64,000 nucleotides of DNA from Asterochloris sp. CNOR1 (taxonomy: Eukaryota > Chlorophyta > Trebouxiophyceae > Trebouxiales > Trebouxiaceae), in assembly GCA_963969365.1 (NCBI GenBank), contig OZ017746.1, positions 2,542,001-2,606,000 on the forward strand, written 5' to 3'. Below the pieces are notes generated by a model. That model saw only the letters and a program-made list of their open reading frames with translations, was not told where the DNA came from and searched no databases. Both the position numbers and the translations under genes were made by a program. Shown one piece after another: positions 22,919 through 39,200 of this stretch (the stretch's first letter is position 1; every line of letters starts with the position of its first letter).

Positions 22919-23235
22919 GGCGCACTGCAGGTGGCAGGGTCTTTCCCCCCCTCTCCCCCCGCACATGATGCCTGGAGGGCTGATGTTGCCCCCTCGCCCT
23001 GCCTATTCTGGCCTCAGCTCAGTACAAGTGCATGTCCAGTTGGGCTGTGCTTCCGTCTGCAATGCCACAAACAGCTGTCTGACCAAATGCATAGTCCTCA
23101 GTGTGAGCTGTCGACATTCTAGCGGCAAACTGGTCTCTCATTGTCTAGTCTAGTGTGTAGCTCAGGAACAATAGCATTGCCTTTTCAGTGTTGCTGGCAC
23201 CATTCCAATGTCAGGAATGGCATATCACAGACACA
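22919..23235. other. Convergent spacer between cyclase and DNAJC3 genes
   Basis: About 320 bp between the proposed cyclase stop and the co-chaperone stop. It should hold both 3' UTRs. No gene, RNA or repeat is visible to me. The segment around 23100-23235 is less GC-rich than the flanking exons. Confidence 0.4.
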
Positions 23236-26200
23236 TCACCCAAAATTGAATTGAAAGTGTTGCTGATGGGCCCCAGATTGAAAATTGGGATGCCGAAAGG
23301 GGCCAGGGTGCCCGGGGTGTTGCTGTTCCCAAGGGTCATCCCCTCGGTCATAAGTGGCTCGTTTCTGCTCATCTGACAAGCACTCATAGGCCTCAGCAAT
23401 GTCACGAAATTTGGACTCTGCTTCCTCATTGGGCAGTCCTTCTGCCATTGCCTTGTCTGGATGGAAGCGCCTGGCAAGATCACGATCTGCACATTGACCA
23501 CATTGGTGTCGATCAGCAGCTCATGCACAGCATGCACCCTGCAGGCAGCAAGCATGCCATAGCATGTACAAAGCAGCCTACGCATTTGAGAGATTTGAGC
23601 TTACATGCTCGCTTGATTTCTGCAAGCCCAGCAATCGGCTTGACCTGCAGGATTTGATAGTAGTCCTTGCGTAACGCAACCTTTTCTGCCTTGGTTACCT
23701 CCTCCACCAACTGCGAACAGGCGTGCAATCTTAGGGCATGTCTTCGAAGTTGAGCCCGCTTCAGAGTGCAAATGGGTCCCCACCTGCTGCATCTCTTGGG
23801 TCCTGTGCCGCTGAAAGGACTGCTGTGCTGCCTGCAAAGCCTCGCCAAAGTGCCTATTTTTCACTAGAGCACGCACCTGCAGCAAAGTATGAGCTACAAG
23901 AGCTGCAGGCCCTCTCAGGCTGGCACAGATGCAGTCCATGGCATGCCTCAGCAGGTGCACACAGTGGGTACAGGTGGGGCTGTGGCAGCAGCACAGTCTG
24001 ACATTTTTCCTCCAGAAGGCATGCTCTGACGCTCAAGCTGCCCTCAGCTGCGGGACAGAGCTGCCCATGCGTGACCCTGACAGCCAGGACTGGCACGTCC
24101 TCTCCACACAGCATGCAGGAGTCGCACTGGCCCATTGCCTCACCCTTGAAGCTGCCACCGAGCACAGGCAAGTGCGTGCTCTGGCAGCAGGCTGCGGGGT
24201 GGCAGCCAGGTGTGCATGCGGGAGTGGTGGGCCACATCCTGTAGCCTGGCCCCCACCTTGTAGATAAGGCCCTGTGTGTCCTCTGGATTCAGGACTGCCA
24301 CATTGTCGCAGGCCTGCACAGTTGCGCTGGTCTGCTCCCCATTGTACAGGTAGAACCTTGCGCGGCACAGCCCCAGCCACAGCGCTGCGTTCAGAATCTG
24401 GGCTGTCTGGTCAATCAGCAGGCCCTGGGAGAAGGCCCGCTCAGCCTCTTGCCAGTCCTGATGCTGCTCAGCTGACTCCCCCTGCGGTCCAGCAACAGAG
24501 TATGCACAGGTGCAGCGTGGGGTGCACTGCTGCTGCAAGCGAGGGTGCCATACCCTGCGTCATTGCCACCGCAGGCTGTGTACTGGTCGCGCCATCATGG
24601 CAATACCTCACCTGGCTCTTCAGCTTGTAGATGCTTTTTACTTTATTGAAGGCCTGCTTGGCTGCTCTGTGGTCAGGGTCAAACTTGAGGACCTGCAGCA
24701 CCTGGGCCCAGCGGTCAGCGTGGTCTGATGTCAGCACACCTCAAGATCAGGCTGCACGCTGCGAGGAAGCCTCTCGGGCCATCTGATCAGTTGCAGGATC
24801 TGGGGCGTGGGGCAGCCCACCTCGCTGAAGTGGTATTGAGCGTAGAGTCACAGCAGCAAACCTACTGGCTGACGGGCAGCCCGGCTTGCCAAAGTGGTGC
24901 CTGGCCATCTGCAAAAGCATACTGCGCTGTGCGCACACAGTCAGGCGAGGGGCCAGCCCACCTCGCTAAAGTGGCGCTTGGCCATGTCGCGGTCGTCCAG
25001 GTAGAAGTACGCCAATCCTCGCAGGAACAGGGCCTCCAGGTTGTCCGGCTCAGACTTGAGGACGGTGCCAGTCAGCTGCACAATGCCTGCACAGGCACTC
25101 AGCAGTTGTGTTCCTGCGCATCACTGTGTGAAGGGGTGACCCCTGAGCTCTGGTGCACACCCTGCCTGGACTGAGTCACAGCTGCACAGCAGTTGCCAGG
25201 CATTCCCCCAGGCAGGTTGGAGGGCGAGTGGTGCCCATGCCTGGGCTGCCCAAGGTGGTGGCGGCCTGCCCAGCCTCCAGCTGCTGTTTGCAGAGTGCAC
25301 TCCACCCCAGCCAGCATGCCCACCTCCCCAGTCCTCCTCCTGCTGCAGCAGCTGCGCCTCCACCAGCTTGGCCTGGACACAGTCAGGGGCGCCCTCAAAG
25401 GCCTCAGCCAGCTTCTGACGCGCCTTCATCTTGCTGCCTGCCTCCCTGCAGGGTGGTCAACCTGTGCACGCCACGGCAAGCCACCACAGGTCTCGAGGCA
25501 AGAAGTGGGCCACAATCCAGCAGCCAACGGTATGCACTGCTGACGGTGCCTCAATGAGGTAGCAGCCCAGATGATGCTGTGCACTGACCATGGTGCTGTG
25601 CGCAGCTTGTAAGCTGGGAGCTCTCGCTGTGTTCAGTCATGGGTGCTTGCGCCATCCTGCCCTTGAGAAGCAGGTGATTTGGCTCAGCACAAGCCACTGC
25701 CCTGCCCTGGGCAGCACTGTGGAGCCTCGCTTGTGGCTGCCAGCACTGTGCTGCCCTTAGGTTGTACAAGCAACCTCGCACAGACCGCTGCCTGGCCATT
25801 GCAGGTGCTCACTTGTGGCTGACAGCGCTGTCCAGGGCGGCTGATGTCCGGCGCAGCTTGTCCAGCTCCTTGACTGCCCCCTTGTGCCCCGGCTTGAGCT
25901 CCAGCAGCCTGTCGAAGTCGCGCAGGGCTGCATCGAAGGCACACGTGCTTCGCAGGAGCCGCCCCCTGTGTACACAGGCGGTGTCTGCACGTCAGTCTGC
26001 AGCTGGTGCATACTGTGTGCAAGTTGCGCAGGCTGGTCCCAACCTGTGCAGATAGCCAGAGAGCTGCTTGGGATCCAGATCGATGGCAGCTGTCAGGTCT
26101 GTGAGGGCCAGCTTGTGATGGCCAAGGGCGCTGTGTGCTGCAGCCCGCTTCTGGAACAGGATGCTGGCTGGCTTGTCCACACTGATGGCCTGTGAGTACA

Positions 26201-26515
26201 GCTTGACGGCCTGCAGGAAGACATGGAGGGAATTGGTGTGAACAACAGTGCAAGGCAGCAAAACCTCAACTTGCGTGCCTGCGTGAATAGGCCCTGTGCA
26301 ACTGCTGCATCGCCTTGTTTGAGGATGCTGGCGGTGGTGGGGCCAGCCTGGACTGCAGGGACAGGCAGGGATCAGTGAGCAGATTGTGATTGTCACCAAG
26401 GCACTGTGCAAGAACAGGCCATACCTTGGCATGCAATGATCAGCAGCAGCACTGCTAGGATCCAGATGTGTCTGACCAGGTGATCACGGCACGTGCTTGA
26501 GAGCTTTCTCAGCAT
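23236..26515 (-). CDS. ER DnaJ/TPR co-chaperone, DNAJC3/P58IPK-like
   Basis: Hsp40 co-chaperone that in this family stimulates the ER Hsp70 BiP and binds unfolded clients through TPRs. ATG at 26515 opens a hydrophobic leader ([17 protein letters not shown]), a signal peptide or anchor; an in-frame start further upstream at about 26635 is the alternative. TPR exons follow leftward: about 26275-26345 ([14 protein letters not shown]), 26048-26215 ([20 protein letters not shown]), 25810-25945 ([20 protein letters not shown]), 25321-25440, 24960-25090 ([20 protein letters not shown]), 24615-24710, 24260-24470 and 23790-23880. The J domain is split between 23600-23715 ([10 protein letters not shown]) and the last exon, which has the HPD motif in [24 protein letters not shown] and a C-terminal QFNFG before the stop at 23236. 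TPRs before a C-terminal J domain with an N-terminal signal distinguish DNAJC3 from cytosolic DNAJC7. Confidence 0.86.
24812..25000 (-). repeat. Exon-end copies downstream of a DNAJC3 TPR exon
   Basis: On the minus strand the TPR exon ends ATGGCCAAGCGCCACTTTAG then CGAG and donor GTGGGC (about 24958-24990). Related copies lie downstream at about 24880-24915 (ATGGCCAGGCACCACTTTGG) and 24812-24841 (ending CACTTCAGCGAGGTGGGC). The farthest copy keeps the donor; the middle one has lost it. Confidence 0.72.
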
Positions 26516-26688
26516 CTCTAAAAGGTCATGCCTGAAAGCTTCCCAGCTAAGGAAGGATTTTTGTGAGGATGTCGCATTTTGCGCACATAGGTCATCCGGG
26601 ATCGGCTTGGTGTCATAAGCTCTTGCTTGCATCACACAGGCAGCACGATACGGGAGAAGTGTTTCCTGTCTGCCACCCGTCTTCCGGC
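26516..26688. promoter_or_regulatory. Short bidirectional upstream region, DNAJC3 / coiled-coil gene
   Basis: Only about 170 bp separate the ATG codons of the two divergent genes (less if DNAJC3 uses the upstream start near 26635). An imperfect repeat of CCCGTATCGGGAG-like sequence occurs at about 26648-26657 (ATACGGGAG) and 26698-26711, the latter just inside the plus-strand gene. No firm operator call. Confidence 0.35.
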
Positions 26689-28409
26689 ATGAGCAGTCCC
26701 GTATCGGGAGGAGGGGTTCAGTCCTCTGACCAGTGGCAGCACCTGAGGCAGATGCAGCAGCCTGCAGAAGAGCAGCTCAGTGCTACCCATCAGCAGCAGA
26801 AATTGCAGCAGCATGCACAGGCTCTGCGAGCCAACTGGCAGAGAGGTGGGACACTGTCTGCAAGAAGCTGCTTGCCAGAGACAGCTCCAGCTCTAGCTCT
26901 GGCGGTTGCTGTGAGCTGCTGCAGGCGTTGACAAGACTGAGGCTGACCTTGCAACAGTGCTCGCTGAGCTGGAGAGGGTCCGCGGTCAGGAGCAGGGGCT
27001 GCTGCAGCAACGTACTGAGGGCCTGCAGCTCAGCTTCTGCCAGTATATGAGGGAGCTGGAGCAGCAGTTCCTTCGAGAGGTGCATGCAGCAGGGAATAGC
27101 AACCCAGCAGCACCTTGCATGACTGCAGGCTGCCACACAAGCCCGCTTGCTTGACAGCATCAGAATGCACCAGAGCCTGATTGTTGTGCTGTGGCAAGCT
27201 GCTGTGGCAAGTGGCTGTCCCTTCTGTGGCTGCAGCCAGGCATGTGCTGCTTATATCAACACGATGGCCCTGCAGGCGGAGGAAGAGCGGCAGCGCATGC
27301 TCCTGGAGGTCGAGGCGCAGCAGCAGGAGTGCATGCTGGCCATAGACAGCAAGGCACAGTCCCTGCTCCAAGCGCTGGAGCTAGCTAATAACAAGCATCT
27401 GCCCTGCAGCCAGCCGGTGCAGCACGTTGAGCAGCACAGCCTTGCGCAGCCTGTGCAGCAGTGCATGCTGCAGGCGCGCAGCAGGCAGGGGCAGCGTGGG
27501 CAGGCAAGAGAGGCGCTGCAGATGGACCCTGTCTGGCAGCATGAGCCCAGGCGCAGGCATCAGACACTCAGGAGCAGTCTTGCATCACCACAGATGTCCG
27601 CCAGCCAAGGTGACCAGTTGCCTGTTTGCATTTCAAGGGGGCTGCATGTTGCCGCTAATGGATGCAACCGATCAAAGGAGCTGCTGCTCTGCCCTGATGC
27701 AGACGCAGGCAGCCGCCTGCTGGCAAGGGCCACCAGCAGACGACTTATAGGAGAGGACAGTGAAGAATCAGACACAGAATATGCCGGTGCAGAAGCAGAC
27801 CCCTTGCGGTGTGTCCCAGCCAAGCCCAGGCATGTAGGCCAGTCACACTGCTGGCAGGCCACGGATGAGCCTCAACAAGTGCAAAGGTGGATCTAGACAC
27901 TATTGTTGGCATAAGAAGCTCTATTACATGCTGAATGCATGCCCTCCTCATGCCACGGATGAGCCTCAACAAGTGGAAAGGTGGATCTAGACACTATTGT
28001 TGGCATTAGAAGCTCTATTACATGCTGAACGCATGCCCTCCTCATGCAGGTCAAGAGCACAGCGCAGCTGCCCTGGGATGCGCCAGTATACGCCCTGCAA
28101 GTGCTTGGCTGCCCACGGCATTACCAAGCACAGAACCGCAGCACCTATTATGTAGTGGACTTTCTGCCCAAGCCGGAAAGCCAAAGTCTTGCCATTGCTC
28201 TCCAGAAACAGTCAGCTGGACAGGCGGCCTCTGATCAAAGCTTTGGCATGCGCTGTGCTGTAGCTGCTTGCATGAACATGGCAAGTGAAGCCTACCTGTG
28301 CGTTGCCCACCTGTTGCAAGTTGATGAGCATTGCCTGCGGACAGGGATGAGGATGGAGGGGGCAGTGCCCCTCTGCCCAGGCCCCGCTGGAGGATTGGCA
28401 ATGACCTGA
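26689..28409 (+). CDS. Unrecognised coiled-coil protein, four exons, about 436 residues
   Basis: I do not recognise a family. The gene model rests on phase: exon 1 26689-26845 (leaves 1 base), exon 2 26925-27079 (takes 2, ends in phase), exon 3 27240-27878 (213 codons, in phase), exon 4 28050-28409 (in phase, to TGA). All introns are GT-AG. Exon 1 is Gln-rich (QQKLQQHAQALRANW). Exon 2 is a clear heptad-type helix (VLAELERVRGQEQGLLQQ, then QYMRELEQQFLRE). Exon 3 opens with another long coiled coil (ALQAEEERQRMLLEVEAQQQ) and turns polar and disordered. Exon 4 encodes WDAPVYALQVLG and STYYVVDFLPKPESQSL. It could be a cytoskeletal or centrosomal adaptor, but that is a guess. It is divergent from the DNAJC3 gene. 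Confidence 0.6.
27858..28045 (+). repeat. 94 bp perfect-length tandem duplication over an exon 3 donor
   Basis: 27858-27951 and 27952-28045 are a head-to-tail pair with only about four differences (for example GTGCAAAG against GTGGAAAG). The unit contains the last 21 coding bases of exon 3, its donor and about 73 bp of intron. Removing one copy would leave an intron of 77 bp instead of 171. Using the second donor would add 94 bases and reach the TAG at 27894-27896, so the first donor is probably used. Confidence 0.93.
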
Positions 28410-29273
28410 TCAACTTGTGGTCCAGTACAGCAAAGCCCCAATTGAGAAGCAGCAACCGGGCTGCCAGCAGCTGAGGCTGCCCTGGGCAGAAAGCAGCAGC
28501 ATGCTTCAAGCAGGCTGCGCTAGGAGCCATGGCAGGTGGCAAGCTGAGGCTGCCCTGCTGAAGGAGGAGCAGCTTGCAGGTGACCCTCCAGCCCAGTGGC
28601 TGCTTGTCAAACCACTGATCCAAGCAGCTGCCACAGTCTCTCCAGAGAAGCAGTCTGACCAGCGGCGGGCCCAGCGCAGGAATGCCCTGTGCTCAGCTCT
28701 GGGCAAGTCAGCATGCTGACAAGCACAAAGGCCAGTTGAGTTGGTCCTGACCAGGAGAGGCAGCATCAGCCAGACTGGACATGCCGTGGCCCCACAGTCC
28801 CAGGTGACGGTCTTCAGAACCAGCCAACTGTCACACCACACCCCCCCCCGCGTCTGTGCCCAGCAGCAGCCCAGGCGCTGGCAGTTGAGCGTTCAGCACC
28901 TGAGGCCAATGGAATGCAGGCCGCTGGGGGGCATGGTGCCATTTGGGGCAGCCTGAACACACCCCAGACGACCTGGCACATCAAGGTTAGGTGGACAAGT
29001 GCTGCAGCACTTGACAGGAGGCTTGATTGCCTTGAGGCTCAGGGGGTCGATCTTCTGAGATGTTGAGAGGCCTCATGGCTAGATTGCTTGGAACCGTGAC
29101 CACTTGCTTTCTTGGGGCCAGAGGCTCTCTCTCTGCCTCACGACTCAGAATTAGACTTCATCAAGTTTGAATAATGAATCGCAAACCGATAGCCTTGTCG
29201 AATAAGCTTTTGTCATGCATGGTTGCTTCAAGGGAGAGAGGATGTAGGGGAGCTCTGATGTAGCAGCTGGGCC
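28410..29273. other. Intergenic region between coiled-coil gene and VPS34
   Basis: About 860 bp. It holds the 3' UTR of the coiled-coil gene and the 5' region of VPS34. There is a C-run at about 28842-28851. Two open frames here (about 28417-28719) lack splice support and family resemblance. The stretch 29090-29260 is relatively AT-rich and is the best place for the VPS34 promoter and 5' UTR. Confidence 0.4.
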
Positions 29274-35996
<6,723 letters not shown>

Positions 35997-36259
35997 GCCC
36001 ACCTGGGATGTTGCATTAATCAGGCTGCGCCAGTTTCATTATTTTATCTAGACTGAGGCACACTTTTCATCATCAGGCAGTGCCGCCAGATCTCAAGTGC
36101 ATGGCTGTCAGCTGTGCAAGTAAGATCTGTACTCTTGAACAAGGGGGCCTTTCTTGCCAATCAGGTTCTCACTGCTTGTCGGGCCAGGTTGAGTCTGCTG
36201 GGCCTGCAGAGGTATGTGAGAGGGGTCACAGCCAAGCAGCTTCAACAGGACTGCAACTG
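35997..36259. other. Convergent spacer between VPS34 and WD40 gene
   Basis: About 260 bp separate the two stop codons, so both 3' UTRs must fit or overlap here. A TTATTTTATCTAGACTGAGG-like AT-rich patch lies at about 36037-36056. No gene is visible. Confidence 0.4.
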
Positions 36260-39200
36260 CTACAAGTGAAAGCATGAGACATACACAGGCTTGTCCTGGG
36301 GCCTCCTTGCTGCCAGATCCTCCAGCAGCTTTTTGTCCATCTCAGCCAGCACGTTTTTCAGGCCTGTGGGGTCTGCCTGCTCATCCTCAGACCTGTCCTC
36401 AACCTGCAGCAAGGTCAATGCAGCAAAGATTCTGCTAAGGACAGACAGCAGCGGCAGCATGCATCAATGCGTGCAGTTGGGTCGAGGTGCTCACACTGAT
36501 GTTGCCAATAGTTGCAAGGAAAGCGCTGATGGCGTCAGCCTGGGAGTTTCCCTGCAGGCTGTTAGGCAGCCTCAGGGGCCCCAGCACCGGGTGGGTCAGC
36601 TCTTCAAAGCCGCTCTCCTGCAAGCAAGGCACATGTTTAGCACCCGGTATGTGCTATGACATGGCCAGCTACCCAAGCCGTCATCAGGTGGTAGCGACTG
36701 TGCAGGTGGCTGCAGGGCCAGCTGAGCGGGGAAGTCCTGGTGCCAGGCCTTTCCAAAGGTTGCTCCCAGGGCAGCAGCAGTGGCCACGCGTACGTCCAAG
36801 CTGAGAAGGAAACTGCCCACCAACATCTACAGGGCAGGAGCAACAGCCACCCATCCACACAGCATGCACCCAACATGCTGACTGACCACTATTGCCTTGC
36901 CAGGCTTGAGAAGATACAGTCCTGCTCCCACAGCATGCCGCTCCCGCCGCTGACGGACGTGCTCCCTGGCTCGGCGCTGCTGCTGCTCTCCTGGCTGCTT
37001 CCACAGGCGCAGCGTGCTGTCCCAGGACCCGCTGACATACAGCCCCTTGTCAGGCAGGTAGCCTATGCTGCTGACTGCGTCTGTGTGGCCCTCATACTTC
37101 ATCAGGGGCTGGGGACTGCCCAGGTCATACACACGAATGACTCGATCCAGCATGGCTGCCAGCAGCAGCTGGTTTGCGCAGTCCACAAAGACAGTCTGCA
37201 CAGCACCCCCTGTTGGCAGCCAATAGAGGGTTTGAGTTCGACGACTGCGGGCAGGCTGTGCTGTCGCAAAGCAGTGCTGTAGAGGGAACTCTGCGGGGGA
37301 AGTATGGCAGGTGGCAGTTCACAGACATGGTCACACTGCGCCGCCTGCATCAGAAGCGTGGACCATGCAGGAACCACAGCAGACCATGCAGAACAGCGGC
37401 TGACTGTGTCTGTGTACCCTGCCTGCAGCATACAGCAGTGCACAATGAAGGTACAGGGCAGCATGCACAAGGCACAGAGTCGAGGTGGACAGCTAAGCAG
37501 ACAACTTCAGATCCCACGGAAGGAGCAATGAGGCATGAAAACCCCCGCAGGATCGCAGCAAGACAAGCCTGCTGCAGCGATATGAAGGCTGCAGGAGCAG
37601 AGCACCTTTATAGGGTATGGACATGGTTGCGCAACCCTCCACGTCCCACAAGCGGATGGTGTCATCGTCTGAGCACGTCAGCCAGGACTCCCGCCACGGG
37701 ACCCATTTCACCTGCACCAAAGGAGATCTCCCTTCTGTGCGCTGCATCAACATGCAGCACAGCATCTCTAGCACTGTTGTCCACCTGCGTTTGCACAGAG
37801 TGAGTGCAGCAGCCTAAAGCCCCAGTCTGCATTGGGCAGGCCTTTGACAACCTGCACTCAGCTCCCTCTCAAGACTCCAGCTCCAGGGCGGACATCTGTC
37901 CCTCTGCACAGACCACAATGACAGGAGGGCACAGCCACACGGCAGCCTGCCTGCCAGTCATCATAGACATGACGGGCTCTCAGAGCAAGTCGACCACAAC
38001 ATCAGTCAGCTTTAGCAGCTGCGCAGTGATTCCAGATCTGGCAGCAGAATGGCATCGGCCACACCTGTGTGACCTCCCCAGTGTGCCCAGTGAGTGCGCA
38101 CTTGGTCCGCACCTCGCGCGCATCCCAGACGTAGGCAAAGCTGTCCATGGCGCAGGTGATGAGTTCCATCCGCTCGGGACTGCAGTCAATTCCCTACAGG
38201 AGGGCCAGGTAGGTCGATGATGGCTGCAATAGGCATTGGCCGCCCACAGGAGGGCCAGAAAGTGTTCCCAGGCTGCAGGAGGCCTGTGCAGCCAGCAAGG
38301 GGGCATGCTTTGGTGGTGTGCAAGTGATGCACCATGCAGTAGGCTGTGTGGCCTGCAAGCGGATGTGATGACAATGACCAGGCTGCTGCCAGCAGACTGC
38401 AAGCCACGCGCCTCTGAGGCCGCTGCTGTTGCAGCTAGAGGCAGACCTCACCTGCAGCGGCGTCTCGTGGGCATCCTTCACTGTCTTAATGAGGCGGAAG
38501 GTTTGCAGGTCCCACAAGCGCAGGCAGCGGTCATGCGACACGCTGGCCAGCACATTCCCCGGTGGCAGCAGGCACAGCCCAGTCACCCGATGCCCGTGGC
38601 CTGCACATGACAAGAGTGTCACCCACATGGCACAGCAGCACATACAGGCTTGGCCCTGCACAGTGCACCTCCACGCGCAGCAGTCTGTGCAGTCTCAGCG
38701 CTCCACGTTGCAGCCGGTGCATGCTGCTGGCACGCCGCACGCCTGCGCAGGTGCGCAGGCTGGACAACATACTTTGTTCACTCTGGTGGCGGCATGGTGC
38801 CTTGAGTATGGTGTTTGCTTCAGTTCATCAGTTTCGGCCAAGAAACTCACCCAGCACCACATCGCTGGCTGGCACATCATCTCGCATGTAGTTGCTGTGG
38901 CTGGTGGCCAGCATCGTGTCTGCAAGGGTGACGGTGCGGGACAGCTGGCGGTGCGGCAACTCAGCTGCACAGCTGGTCTGGCGCTGCAGGGTGCACTGCA
39001 GGCTGCTGTGCCCATCCCTGTGCTGCTGCTGATGGGCGTGCTGCTGCTGCTGCCGCCTGCCTTCAGCTGCAGCAAGCCCCCCACCCTGGCCTGCATGCTG
39101 AGCTCCAAGGGCCATGGGATGAGCCGGGCCCCCCGTGGCCATGCTGGGGACGTGCTGCAAGTTGCTCCAGGAGGGGCCCACATCGAGGACGTCGCTGGGC

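Noticed and set aside
28051-28623. 190-codon minus-strand open frame
   Set aside because: Antisense to exon 4 of the coiled-coil gene, which is in phase with three other exons; no recognisable motif on the minus strand.
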